From Antitrichia curtipendula (taxonomy: Eukaryota; Streptophyta; Bryopsida; Hypnales; Leucodontaceae), in assembly GCA_951230915.1 (NCBI GenBank), contig OX579641.1, positions 11,284,001 through 11,348,000 of the forward strand: 64,000 nt of DNA, written 5' to 3'. Shown one piece after another: positions 48,978 to 61,673 of the stretch. The position numbers were made by a program, and so were the translations under genes. The notes beneath the pieces were generated by a model. The model was not told the DNA's origin, did not search any database, and worked only from the letters and a program-made list of their open reading frames with translations. How positions within the stretch are numbered: the first letter of the stretch is position 1; each line of letters begins with the position of its first letter.

Positions 48978-51035
48978 TCCTAATTTACATATCCCACATG
49001 AATTGTTCTACCTCCTACCACCCTACTTGTCTCTTCAAACGTCAAAGTAAATGGCATTCAAAGTTCAATAGCCAAAACATTCAATTGCTTTGAATATAGT
49101 GCTGAACTTTTTATTCTAGATTTTGAAGTGTAGAACCTACTTCGGAAACTTCAATTAATTATTTGGCATCAATGTATTAGCAGTCCCCTCTAGGTAAGGT
49201 CTGTTAATGTAGCAACCTTGCTTGTGTGGCAGGTTCAGCCTATGTGGTAGGTTTTCATAATAATTTTTTTATTATTAAAAATAATAATATGCTTTGATGA
49301 TGTGGCAATTGATCTTAAGTGATATGGTACATTTGTCCTACATGGCATAATAACAGAACTATGCTAAAATGTGTTCTAATTATGACATTCTGATCAACCT
49401 TGCTAAATCTATGTTGGAATGGCAATTGATTTCTCTAGTTCTGAAATGTGCACCACCATTACAATTTTGCCTACAATGGGCTTGCTCCCATTTAGTCCGT
49501 AACGGGGTAGTTTACCTTATAAGGTAACTCTACCTATTACAGGAAAACTTTGAACAAGCCTAACGCAGACCCAGAAATTCATAAGCAGTACATGTGTCTT
49601 GTAAAATGTACTTTACAAAAAAAAATTGGCCTGAATTAGGCTGGTCCACAATTCTGCCTGTCATAGGCAAAGTGACCTTATGCAGCTCATTTCTACCGGT
49701 GAGGTCAATCACGTGCTCCACTGTCGTATCAATCTCAGCTTGTTGTGACTCTCCAGCCTTATCTGAAAACCCAGGTTTGTTTTCCATTCTCACTACTTCA
49801 GATAGTGACCCAACAAATGATTGAATTTGTTTTCTTAACCAATTTCGTTTGTCTCTGCATTCTCAAAGAATTAGAAATAGTGAATTTGTGACTTGCATTG
49901 AAGTGATTTTGTCATGAAGAGCTGACTAACTAATACAAGTTCCATTTCATAGTGTAGAAGTTTTGGAATCTGAAACTGTAATTGTGTAGTTGCAAAAATA
50001 TAACTTTAAAAAGAATAATAGAAGTAGACTAGCTACCAGGAAATCGTTTTATATGTTACTTTACAGGCTTTGGATTTTATATTTATTGCAAGACCCGAAT
50101 TTATGATGGTTAAAAATATGAACAAGATTGTGGAAACCAAATTCAATATATACCATTGTTGATTCACGCATCAAGGTGGGGCATTGTTCATATTGTTGGA
50201 TAGCGATCTTTCATGTGACAATTTGTACGTTTTTACTTATAGAATTAAGTGATTTTTCTTACCTTTTCATTCCACTTGTGAGCATTGGGATCTGTGTTAA
50301 GGTTTGGTTATTGAGACTTGTGGTGATATTGTTCGAAGCTAAGACCACTTCTTACTTTGGAAATACAAATGCTTCAGAACTTTAGTAATTACCTTATTGA
50401 CGTCAATAAAAAAATGGGGAAGATAAATAATGGGAATGGAAAATCACAAGGCAACAATTCCATCCCAATAGCTGCTAGCGCTAGGGATTGCAATATATGT
50501 GGTGGTATTATCCAATTGCAATGGGATTTAATCTTAGAGAGATGTTTGGATTTGAACAAGGAAGTTTACCAAACTTGATTGAAGGTTTGCTATTTCTGCC
50601 CTTTATAGCTTCAATGTGATAGATACACTCTTGACTATGGTGTGTTGAGGTGATTATTTTAAGTTTCCTTGCCCTTACTATTTCATATGCGCATACTAAA
50701 CAAAGTAAAGTTAATAAATTGTACCAAAAATAAGGTCCCTTACCATATATGAATAAGATATAAACTTCAATTGAAGTGCTAATAATAAGTGTATCATAAA
50801 TTAAGCCACATGGCATCAATGATACTTTCGGATGTATTTCTATCTTACAAGCACAAGTAGAAAGTTTTTGCTATTATAAAATTGTTGAAATTGTACATTG
50901 TGGCTACAACAAAAGTTCACATTGGACCCGGATGCAATAGAAGACCTTTCCCAAAAGGAAGAACCCCCCAAATGGAACTCAAACAAAAATGTGTAATTCA
51001 ACTAAAGAATGCCCGAATAGTCTATTATTATCCCT
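48978..51035. other. Gene-free DNA with one exon-like fragment
   Basis: On the minus strand, about 49860 down to 49620, a frame reads RDKRNWLRKQIQSF, then MENKPGFSDKAGESQQAEID and VEHVIDLTGRNELHKVTLPM. It looks like a real exon by composition, but no family or neighbouring exons were recognised. The rest holds nothing identified. Confidence 0.35.
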
Positions 51036-51682
51036 TTAACCCCTAAAATGTCCGAGGCACCAAATTTGGGTATTGACAATACTTTGAAGTTAAATAAAAA
51101 CTAATCAAGTTGCTATTTTTAGTAGATTATATTTTTGAAAAATTCTTTTCAAAGTCTAATTTTAGCATCAAAAGTCCAATTTTGAAAAATAATTGATTAT
51201 GATTTTTCTATTCAAGATTTTATGCAAGGATATCCATTGCAATCTTGACTTTCCGTAGTGTTGAGGGCTCTTGGAAATGAGCCTAAAATATTGACTAGAT
51301 CTTAGAGAAAAATCACATCAAAAATTCATTTAAAAAAATTGTAGCATAGATTTTGAGGAGCCATAAACTGATTGGAGTTATGTATGTGAAGCCCTTTATC
51401 TTCATATTTTTTGGTGACCAACATTTTAGATTTGACATTTGAAAAGAGGATTGAAAGACTTCGAACCACTTTCACAATTTCAACATACACATTATAATTT
51501 TTTAATCCATAAGTAATATTATTGTGTTTTCTTTTTAAATGTAATTTTTAACATGTCTAATTTGAACTTGTACGGTTATAATGCCCCCCAAAATTGATAA
51601 AACTTATCAAATGTTGACTTTTTGTTCAATTTAGAGCAATTTTTTAGAAGCTCTAGAAAGGCTTTGGACATTTGGGGGTTAA
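51036..51682 (+). mobile_element. Family C TTAA element
   Basis: 647 bp, TTAACCCCTAAAATGTCCGA to GGACATTTGGGGGTTAA. The ends are inverted repeats (CCCCYAAAATGTCC) with TTAA on both sides. The interior differs from family A. No coding capacity. Confidence 0.75.
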
Positions 51683-52265
51683 GTACTAGAAAATAGTCTA
51701 AATTTTAAAAATTGTGAAGATGTATTATAAAATACAACATAAAATAATAATTGAATAATGAATCTCAAACAATAGTTGTAAAATATAGATCATATAGTAT
51801 GGTTAGACTAACTTGTACACAAACCAATATTTTTCAAAAAAATAAAAAACCAAAAATTTAAAATTCTTTCTAAAATCAATCCTAGATTAAATATTTGTGA
51901 TTTTCACAAGAATTTTTTTTTCCTTGAAGCTCAAAATGTTAAATTCTAATCATAGTGGTTTTCAAAGATTTTTTTTTTACTTATTTTATTCAAGATAGTT
52001 TTGAAAAGTCATTTTATTTATTGAAAAAGTTACTTTTTATCATGCTAGACCTTCTAATACCCTTAGAATTGTAGAATATTTATAAAGCAAAGTTTTCACA
52101 ACCTATACTAAGCAAATGTTAAAGAAGTAGCATAAAAATCTTTAAAAGAAAACAATAAATGAAAAAATACATTTTTGTGTACTTGAGATGTGTTTGCATT
52201 CATCCGTTGTTCAAACTTTGGGTTACAGGAGGTACAAATGAGAAAAGCTAACATCATGTCGCTGC
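51683..52265. other. AT-rich DNA, no gene seen
   Basis: Phrases are shared in inverted order with about 11640-11950, so this is an old dispersed repeat. No exon recognised. Confidence 0.4.
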
Positions 52266-52640
52266 GACCAAGCCGCAAGTGTCAAAACAAAAACCAGATC
52301 AACCGCAATTCGATCAAAGTGAACTCAAACATCAAAAAGCCCACAATTCGATCAAAGTGTCTCAAGCTGAACTCAAACATCAGAAAGACCAGATCAACCG
52401 CAATTCGATCAAAGTCCCCCAAGCTGAACTCAAACATCAAAAAGCCTAGATCAACCGCAATTCGACCGGAGTCTCCCAAGCTGAACTCAAACATCAAAAA
52501 GACCAGATCAACCGCAATTCGATCGAAGTCTCCCAAGCTGAACTTAAACATCAAAAAGCCCACAATTCGATCGAAGTGTCCCAAGCTGAACTCAAACATC
52601 AGAAAGACCAGATCAACCGCAGTTCGATCAAGCTGAACTC
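52266..52640 (+). repeat. 57-bp minisatellite with 48-bp variants
   Basis: Units of the form AGATCAACCGCAATTCGATC...CAAGCTGAACTCAAACATCA. Full units are 57 bp and shortened ones 48 bp (lacking ATCAACCGC). Because both lengths are multiples of three, a plus-strand frame (KLNSNIKKPRSTAIRPESP per unit) and a minus-strand frame both stay open for over 100 codons. No start context, splice partner or known family supports either as a gene. Confidence 0.88.
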
Positions 52641-52822
52641 AGAACATCATCATATAGTACAAGAATGTAGAATACGAGTGCCGGAGCAAGGTCAGTCGAG
52701 TTTCTCCTCGCTCCAACTTCGTCACATGTGGCAGTCAGGCATATGTGCCCCCTCCCCCTTCTCCCCTCCCCCCTCCAAGGAAAAAAAAATGCAGAACAGG
52801 GCTTGCAAATGCCAAGGCCGTG

Positions 52823-55800
52823 TCATTTTCTGGTGGAAAGGAGGAGCATAACACAAGCCTGGCACACAAACATGGCGTTCAACGGTATCGGCTGCGGCTC
52901 CTTCTCTCCACCCGCCTCCGCCCCTTTGTGCAAAGACCTGTCCGGGAAGACCTCCGGGATGACCAGCGTGTGCGCCAGATCCTCCTTGAATCTCACCACC
53001 ACTGCGCCCGGGACCTCGGCGTCCTTCCGCGTCACCAGCCCGTCGCTCTCCACGCCCGGGTAGCGCAACGAAATGTACTTGGACATCAACGCCAGCTGCT
53101 TGCCCAGCTGCATCTCGAGCGGCACCGCCAGACGGCCGCTCAGGAAACTCTCCTTCATCATGTACTTCTTGAAGCGCTGGATGGAGTCCGGGGGGAAGTT
53201 GGAGTGGAAACAGAGAGTCGGCACGTCGGGGGGGAGGGGGTACATGTCCAGAAAGGCGCGGCGGTTTTTGTAAGTCATGTCTTTCACTGCGTCCACCGTG
53301 CCCTGCAACACGTACAGAAATCCCAGGGCCATGGTTGCACTTATTAGCTAGACTTCCCACACAACACATTGGACTCCAGTTTTTAAGACTCCCATTCTAA
53401 AGAATCTTGAAGAACACGTATAGGCCATGGCCATGTTTGCACTTAGATGTCCCAAGAAACACATTTGGATGCAGTTGAGTTACCCTTTCTAAGGAATCTA
53501 GAACAATGCAGGCCATGGTCTTGTTTGCACGTAGATTTCCCACAAAACACATTGGACTCCAGATCAGAATCGTCACTTTGTAAAAGATTCAGCAACTTGA
53601 AAACCAGTTGGTAATCTTTGACGTAATGGTTATTCACTTACTCTTTTACCAGAAAATGCAATGTATGCTTTAGGTTCAGCAATAATTATAATACCTCGTA
53701 ATTACTAAAAACTAGCAGTAACTCCACTGGTTGTACGAAATGTAAGAAGAGCTACTGTATATAAAGTATTATATTGTAGCGTGATGAATTTGTTATGCAG
53801 AAGAAGTGTTAGTCATTCGTGTTAAGCTTAATGCTACTTCTTGGCATTCCTCAAATATCCTTAGACTTACGTCGTATTGTGCACACTTCTGATTGGACAC
53901 CTTCAGGTTTTGAAAACATGTGACAGGGAGTGCAAATAGAGGGTTGAGTCTATAACTTAGTAGCAGTGCAAGTACTTACGTCTGGGTTGGAAAAGCTGGT
54001 AAGCTTTCCTAAGAACACAGAATTCAAAGCTCCAAACTGGCCTCCACCCAGAAGATCCGCAGCCAAGGGCGTCCCTCCATACGGAGCCTGCAGCATGATC
54101 AATCCGCGGACTTTGTCTTTCAGTTCACTCCAGTACATGGCGCACGCAGCTGATGCATCTGTGCCTCCCTTGGAATGTCCCAGTAATACAACGGTCTTTC
54201 CGAATTTCGCATATTGTTCGACGACTATGTCCCTTACATCCGTGGCGTTGTCTTTCACAGAACCCTGGACATAGCCATTCAAAGAACAAGCCCGAGTTAG
54301 AGAGCTAGTCATCAGAAGAATTGCATTTCAAAACTCAGGGAGGGGGCTAGTACTATGACTATGAAGAAAGAAGAACCAATTTGTGTCCAATTTGGTAACA
54401 AGTCTGCAAATCGCGGAGCAAGGATCACAACGTTTCACCCTCCTTAATAAATCATAATCTCAATGAGGACTTGTATAAATCAACACGTGGAAGGGAAACC
54501 TATCAAGAAAAACAGCTGCTTTATAAGCTATTGCCACTCTCCTTTTTCCAGTTTCTGCTCTGACACTCAAAAGTTTCTTGCATCACCATTAGGTCACCCG
54601 GTCACGATTGTAACGCCCTCAGCTGGAAGAGTATTTCCGTACCTCAGTGTTGATGTGTCCAAACTCACATTGCACACCGAGGGTATTATTGAAATAATCA
54701 AGGATTTCCCGAAAATACGTGGGGTATGAGTTACAAAAAAGCCCTGGAAGCACAACGTAGCACCGTATGAATGAATCTGGCATTTTAAACCCCTTTTCCA
54801 AATGTTCGGCAGTGCATTCTTTCCACAAATATGCAACTCAGAAACAAAGCTGGTGAATAAATTCAATAGCGCACGTAATGATTCATTTCGCCATGTCTTA
54901 CCTGGTACCAAAAGATAGGAATAATCCAACATCTGCTTATTACAAGTGTCCTGAGTCCTGGCCAACAAAAAACAGGAGAGGTTATTAGCATTGAGAAAAA
55001 GTATAGCCACTGAACACAACATTTTGAAGTCGTTGTAAACATGCACCTTTTCCTGTGAGAATCAATATCAACATCACATGAGGCGGTGACGAAGTTCAAG
55101 ATTAGCATTCTGTAATTCCACGCGATTCTCGAACTAGACTTGGAAACTCAAAGTGAGGACGCAAGATTCTAGGGTTCAAAGTGCAAAGAAACTAGAGAAT
55201 CTTGCATTTGAAAATCACATACTCTGACAATCTCTATTCTAATGTGACAAGCCCAGGCAAGGTTAACTAGATTCTTAAACTTGAATTTTACGAAGCATTC
55301 TTCTACTCCCGTAGAATTCCAATTTGACTCTATGCAATGTAACTAATAGCACACAAACTTTAGCTAAAACTTTGGCACAATCGCAATGATCGATTCAGAT
55401 TCTTGGAGATGCAGCAGAGGTCTCTAAAGAATGCTACACAAACCGGCGACTCAAGAAACAATGTATTCCAAGTACCCAAAAAATAAAAAATGGTAACAAT
55501 TCCTCACTTGAGCTGCTCAAAAAGACTGTAGAACTGTTCGGTTTCATCTTGTACGGAATCACCGACACTGTCCATAGCCCAGCCAATTTCGGTTCCGGAT
55601 CCCGGCCGATTCATTACCCCATTCAGCCTCTCCTTCAAGCTTTTCAAGCTCAAACTGGACACCATCACAAAACATGCATTGTCAAATCCCAAGCGCTTGC
55701 TATACGCTACTCACAAGAACAAGCGATCGAGAGGCACTACATATTGCAGAACCATAAACCCCAGTTCAGAAAATCGGCCCAAATCCCAGTGCGATGACTT

Positions 55801-55969
55801 TCCAAACGATGCTAGTCTGGTGGGTTGAATTACAAACGATTACAATTGTATTGTACCTTGAGGTCGAAGTCTGAATGGTAGCCTCATCACCAATTTCTTT
55901 GCTACCCATCTTGCTAGTCAATCGACCACGCAGAGTGGTCGTCTTCTCAATCAGAGAATGGTAATCCAT
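52823..55969 (-). CDS. Alpha/beta-hydrolase (lipase-like) family protein
   Basis: Minus-strand exons 55857-55969 (ATG), 55508-55654, 54902-54957, 54643-54743, 53980-54264 and 52823-53302 (TGA) join in frame to 393 residues. The core starts LDYSYLLVPGLF, the usual first strand and oxyanion turn. The nucleophile elbow is GHSKGG with Ser170; Asp321 in ESDGLVTRKDAEVPG and His345 in EDLAHT complete a plausible triad. GLIMLQAPYGGTPLAADLL is also typical of an uncharacterised plant hydrolase family; the substrate is unknown. There is no clear signal peptide with this ATG; an in-frame GTG further upstream would add a hydrophobic stretch but is not a normal plant start. The acceptor at 53303 was preferred because it gives GTVDAVKDMTYKNRR in phase, aligned with the family, whereas the ATG at 53332 lies in the intron. 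The last exon is much more GC-rich than the others. Confidence 0.9.
53331..53570. repeat. Triplicated ~90-bp segment in the last hydrolase intron
   Basis: Three copies share GGCCATGG, TTTGCACTTAGAT-like and CACATTGGACTCCAG phrases, starting at about 53327, 53425 and 53512. The first copy reaches to within about 30 bp of the last exon. Confidence 0.65.
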
Positions 55970-57117
55970 TGCAAATACCTCTTCCACCCCACCCCACCCC
56001 ACCCAACGCCAAAACGCCAACGCCAACAGCAAGCCCTCCAACCAAAAAATTCGGGACACAACACCGTGGTCCAGTAACGCCCTTGTTGTGATCTACGTAA
56101 GATATGTACACTTTTCTGATGGCACTGGCTGGGTGCTACTCGTATATGAGATCATACGGGAGCCCCAGAAAGGTGTGCGATGACACGTTTGACTCGTTCA
56201 GATAGGCTTTGGGAGCCACCGACACGAGGATCCGGCAGAAAAGCTCCGAGCTCCGTGGCGATGGCGTATGACTGAGGTTCGGGCATTTGTTCGGAAACAG
56301 TTGGATTGGATCGCAATAATATCATTCTTTGTCATCCCAAGGACTTGCTTCTGGGTGGAAGATGCAGTGGATGACTGTATTGGATGTGACGGATTTGCTG
56401 GAATTCATTGGAAGTTTGGAACCCTTTTTTTGACGCGTTCTATAGAGCAGCTGAGAAATCAGTCCCTATTTAGAAGAAATGGAAAATGGATGTGGTTCAC
56501 ACTGCACGTTTGCAACTGACTCGAAAGGTGATTGTGCGTGGAGTGCACAAGCAACTTCCTCGATTGTTGGTTGGGGAGGAGGAACTTGGTAGAGCATCTC
56601 CACTGCCATAACTCAGACTGGCCCGCCAAGCCCCTGGGGTTGGTCGGAGGTATTACAGCTTGCTGGGCGGGGAGCCGGGGTTTCTGAGCATCTCCACTCT
56701 GGCCATACAAATCGGTGCGGCAGTCCGGCAGAATGCAGGAGGTCAAGACTCAAGAGGCGCAGGTCGCAATGCCCGGGGTTGGTGCCGCACCCAATCCGTC
56801 CGGCGCTAAAGATTTCTTCTCTCACAAATCTGTCCCAATCCAGTCACTCTCTCCACCTTGCGCCACAGTATGTCTGCCCCGGATTCTGTCGCTCCGCACC
56901 ACCGGCGGACCGGCCTGGTCAACGTTTTCGGAGTGGGGTACTATGCTCCCGCTCCTCATTCTTTCCCCATCCCGGCACCTCCATGTCAGTCTGCCAGTTC
57001 CCGGGTCCAGTGGAGATGCTCGAAATACAAAAGCGATACCGTATTTGAGTGTAGCAGGAAGTGTCAACGTGTCAAACTTCCACATATACACCCAACGAAT
57101 GGATTAATTGCATGAGT
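55970..57117. other. 5' flank of hydrolase gene; MITE-like ends
   Basis: The first part is the probable promoter and 5' UTR of the minus-strand hydrolase, with a CCACCCCACCCCACCC tract at about 55985. Beyond about 56590 lie GAGCATCTCCACT ends (see 56686-57021). No coding exon recognised. Confidence 0.45.
56686..57021. mobile_element. MITE-like element with GAGCATCTCCACT ends
   Basis: The left end GAGCATCTCCACTCTGGCC and the right end, on the minus strand GAGCATCTCCACTGGACCC, are inverted. GAGCATCTCCA-type ends are common in plant MITEs. A further same-orientation copy of the end lies at 56592. Target duplication not resolved. Confidence 0.5.
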
Positions 57118-57317
57118 NNNNNNNNNNNNNNNNNNNNNNNNNNNNNNNNNNNNNNNNNNNNNNNNNNNNNNNNNNNNNNNNNNNNNNNNNNNNNNNNNNN
57201 NNNNNNNNNNNNNNNNNNNNNNNNNNNNNNNNNNNNNNNNNNNNNNNNNNNNNNNNNNNNNNNNNNNNNNNNNNNNNNNNNNNNNNNNNNNNNNNNNNNN
57301 NNNNNNNNNNNNNNNNN
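57118..57317. other. Assembly gap (200 N)
   Basis: Exactly 200 undetermined bases, probably a fixed-size placeholder; the true length is unknown. GC-richer sequence lies on the left, AT-rich retroelement-like sequence on the right. Confidence 0.99.
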
Positions 57318-57539
57318 TAATGTTTGACTTTGGATTTATTTTTGGTAAGAAATGTCGGCAACCACTTGATTAGAGTTGCAATATATTTATTTATTTGTGG
57401 AGCTTGTACTTGTTCTCAAAGTAAATGAACTTAGAAATCAACATCATTATTTTGATCATAATGTCATCGGTTCTCTGAAAATTGAATAATTAGTCTGAAA
57501 ATTGAATAGTATATTGATTGTTTGTATAAAAGATTGTTG

Positions 57540-58290
57540 GATTTTGTTGAAAAAGACCAATGTGAACAAGTGAATGGCAATGCCAAATATCTTTTGTCAA
57601 TGCCCTTAATATGGACATGTATTCCCTTTTGGTAGAATTACACGCCACTAAATACTACTTTCTTTTGGTCAATTGCTAAGGAAAATTATTAGTGAAAAAT
57701 AATATCTAGATATATAGTGGTAATTATCAACATTGCCTTCCCAATCTATGTCAAAATATCCCCCTAATAAAAAAAATTGTGGAACTGTTTATGTAGAAGC
57801 CCTTCCGAAGTAGTTTTTGAGATATTGTAATATGCATTTTGTTGAGTGTCAATGTCATAGTCCATGATAGACTAAATATTGGGCAACTACATTTGTAGTA
57901 AATAATTTGTAGTAAGAGAAATATCATGTTGAGTATTTACAAATAAATGCAATTAACTTCTAACTAATGTGTTTTTCTAAAAATTTCAGTTGATTTACTT
58001 TTTCTTGAGTAATTGAGTAATCAAATAACTGAACTATCAACTTCTGTTAATTTTGTGTCGTGATCTACAAGAATATTTATAAGATTACATGATTTGAAAA
58101 AAAATGTGAAAAATAAAATAAAATAAACTTTGAATAATTTTTTTTTAAATAGCTTAGATATTGATGATATATTGTCTCTAATCTCCATATGGTAGTTTGT
58201 TGTAATTAATATATATGTATTCTAATCAACATATATTGCAAGTATACTAAAGTACTTGCCCTCAAGTCGTAGATAGACAATTGTATCAAC
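57540..58290 (-). pseudogene. Decayed Ty1-copia-like pol fragment
   Basis: On the minus strand broken frames read YVD followed by ILITTN-like and later DIDWEGNVDN with IDQKKVVFSG. These recall the reverse transcriptase YVDD region and the RNase H D-SDWAGD-DNR / KKQ segments of copia elements. Stops and frameshifts interrupt it throughout. It is a relic only. Confidence 0.4.
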
Positions 58291-59250
58291 TTCACTTAAT
58301 ATGTTAAAACCAATATATATGTAAGAAATTTGAAAAATCTTCAATACTATAGCATCTTGATTCACTACAAAAAAACAAGGGTATAAACAACTTGCCCACA
58401 ATGAATGTAGTAGTCACTTCTTGTCCACAAATAATCATTTTGTAGTCATTGTTGTGCTATTGTGGGGGTTGTCTCTTGAGTGGATAGTGAGGATGAGATG
58501 TATTTTAATTAATGCACCCCAATCCCCATTCACTCAAAAAAAAATCCATTTAATTTGATTTTTATATTTATTAACCTACGCCCGCACCCCTCACCACACA
58601 CCCTTTTTGTAATTAAAAAAAAAATTCAACCACCTCCCCACTTCCTATTTGTAATTCTTAGAGAGCTAGGTAGTTTTGTTAATAATATCAACGACTCTTG
58701 TTTTTTTGAAGGGGAAGGTCGGTTAATCAGCAGGTTCATGTAATCACAAGAAATAGTTTATACCTTTGTTTTTTCGTAGTGATTGTTTTAGGTCATAGAG
58801 AGCTTTATGTAACTTACAAACTAATGATTTTAGTGGGGGGCTATTCCAATATTTAATTAATTGGTCAATATAAACCCTTCTAATAGGTCCATGAATATTC
58901 TTCTTTTAATTCACCATTAAATTACATTGTAATGAAATTCATCTTAAATACAAAAGTACAAACTATAGTACAATGCAATTAAATGCCAATATTTTTTTAT
59001 AGAAGATATATTCATGTCTGGGAAAATGTCTCTTTATAATTAAGACCTTCATGTTGAGAATAGCCCTTAGCAACAATTGAGCCTTTGGGTTGATATTTCA
59101 TTAATAGCTCCACTTTTAGTTTTAAATATTCCCGCTTTGCAATATGTAGAAGATCTATTTGATGGTAGTTTAACTACACTTCATGTGGTTTTTTTAGATA
59201 GTAATTTAAATACTTCATCAACAACCATTTGTCATTCATTGACATCTTTT
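58291..59250. other. AT-rich DNA, no gene seen
   Basis: No exon or RNA gene recognised. Confidence 0.45.
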
Positions 59251-60161
59251 TTAATCCTTAAAGAACCAAGCTATGTTTTTTTGGCAACATAGCGATTTGG
59301 GGCAATTCACTATAAATGGAGTTTTTATTTTTTTCTTTGAATTTTCACAAAACATAAGGACAAGTTTTTTCTTTAATACCCAATAGATTTTATAACTTTT
59401 GACGACGTGGTTTAAAAGTTATTGCATGGTTTGTAATCTTGAATGCTTGATGAGTAGCTCATAAAAATCACTTTTTTAAGAAATAAAATTTTGAACTTGT
59501 TTTTATAGATTTATAAATAAGTGGAAAGATTTGAATCATTCTATTTTCATTAACATGATGAAAGTTATGAGGAGTTTAGTTTGCAGGTAGTCATGGATTA
59601 TCTACTCTAAAATAAACCTTTCAAATCCTTTATTTAACTCAATTTTCAATATTTTTGGAAAAAAATAAAATCATAGGATGTAGATTGTTTATTACATTTC
59701 AACCATTGGAATTGGCATTTTTCAAGTCCATAACTAAATCTTGACAACTTAGTATCTTGAATCATTATCTACATCTTTCTACTTACTATATTTTTCTTAG
59801 ATGTTGTATAATTCCAAATGATTTGAATTCTTTCAAGCACGTAGTTTACTTGTCTTAAAGAATGAAGCCGAAGAAGCACCATCAAAATGGGCATTTTTTC
59901 ATACAAATATGACCTTGTATAGTACAATTGCCTTGTTTTTTTGTAGGGTAAGAAAAAGGTTTTTTGCTAATTCAAAAGCTAATATATTGCAATTCACATG
60001 GTGGATTTCTGAAAAAATTCTACATCTTTTCAAACTAGCGTACTACAAGATCCTACTATTAAATGAGTCAAAACATTTTTTTCTTCTAAAATTTGGTATT
60101 AGAAATGGCAATTTTGGAGCGTTTTTGGTAAAATCATAGTCTTAAAATTTTTAGTGGTTAA
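59251..60161 (+). mobile_element. Family A TTAA element, copy 5
   Basis: 911 bp from TTAATCCTTAAAGAACCAAG to ATTTTTAGTGGTTAA. The ends have drifted most of the copies that keep both ends. Confidence 0.75.
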
Positions 60162-61673
60162 TGTGGCTTTAGGATACTGTAAACATATCCTAACATTAAG
60201 GATCAAGAGGCAGTCCAAATTTCCAAAAATATGAAGATGTATTATAAAATGTAATTTAGAATAACATTTGAATGGTAGCTTTAAACAAAGAATTAGCACT
60301 TGTGATGTGTATTCACATGACATGTAGTATAAATAATAGACTATACAACTCATTTTCATTATCCACAAATCCACAATAAATAAATAAAAATCCTTGTGGC
60401 AAAATTTCACTAGTTTTGACCAAGTTTTGGTCTTCTTGCATGTCCCTCTAATAATCCACTATGTCATGATAAAAAGGGTTAATTTTTTGGACATATAAAG
60501 TTGATCCACATGGGTTTCAAAGGCTATTGTCCTTGTGTGTACACTAAATTGTCCTATTCGTAAATAAGGAAAACTAACATCACCTAAGATATTAGCGTCA
60601 TTACAAAAAGGGGGAGGTGGTCATTTAAATTTTTTTAACAAGCAACATGCAACATAATAATATAAAAAATAAATAAATAATAAAAAATAATAAATATATA
60701 TAGACTACAAATTAATATACGATCAATTATAAGTAAGATATATGTATAAATAATATATCATATTTATAATTTTTTTCTAAATTAGCCTCAAAGATATAGA
60801 TCCTACAAAGTTATTGAGGGTAGGTTCAATTTGGAGGATTGTTGTCCTACTTGGTTGGATGAAAAATTGTATAAGGGTTTGATGAAATAGATATTTTCTA
60901 TCCCTATGCAATTTTATAATCTAGTCTTCTCCTCTACATTGTTGCAAACCCTTTGTATACTTCACTTTGGATGCTTTGCTTGTATGCTTTGAATCTTGTT
61001 TTCCGTTGCAATATTGGCTTCGCTTTCTGCTTCATGAAGAATGATCTGAATGTGGTGTCTATGCCTGTCGTCACTTTGAAGGTTTAGGAATTATAGTGAG
61101 TTTCTCTTGTTGAATTTGTACGTTCCGATTTAATGTTTATTGTTATTGTTTATGGTCAATGTCTCTAATTGTGTTATGAACACATTATGATTTCAAATTT
61201 TCATGTGTTTTATGCTTTACAATAGGAAGAAGGCAACTATATATGTTAAGTGCTTCAAATTGTGTTTGTCATTCATGTTTTGTCTTTAATCTTTGTGGTG
61301 TTTTTTCTTACCTTATTTTTTATTTTTATAACAAGATAAGGGTGTTGAAAATTGCCCCTCTTTTAGAATTATAAGTAATTGTAGGGGGCATAATATATCA
61401 TGAATTAAAAAAATAGATAATAATAGGGACCATTTAGTTGTTCATGGTCATCAAAATAAAATCCAAAATACCCCCTCTAACCATTTGTGATGTATAAACC
61501 CCCACACGGAGTGACCCTCCAAGCTACAAAATTATATATTTTTGGAAATTTGTACAATATAATAATATTTCAATTATATAATTCAAAGTTTTGTGACTTT
61601 GGTAAATTAGTGCACACACATATTACGATAAATTTTGGTACTATATTTGGTGACTAGGGTGGATATCAAATAA
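60162..61673. other. AT-rich DNA, no gene seen
   Basis: A strongly A/T-biased stretch with AATAAATA words lies at about 60655-60780. No coding exon recognised. Confidence 0.45.

Noticed and set aside
53303..53332. ATG at 53332 as a hydrolase start
   Set aside because: The acceptor at 53303 splices in phase and yields family-like sequence from its first residue; the ATG lies in the preceding intron.
52722..53369. Overlapping long frames on both strands over the last hydrolase exon
   Set aside because: High GC removes stop codons in all frames here. Only the frame with the ESDGLV and EDLAHT hydrolase motifs continues from the upstream exons in phase.
55970..56059. GTG-initiated N-terminal extension of the hydrolase with a hydrophobic stretch
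   Set aside because: GTG is not a normal nuclear start in plants, and the ATG at 55969 gives an ordinary family-like length.
57061..57361. Open frames running through the N block
   Set aside because: They consist of undetermined bases and carry no information.
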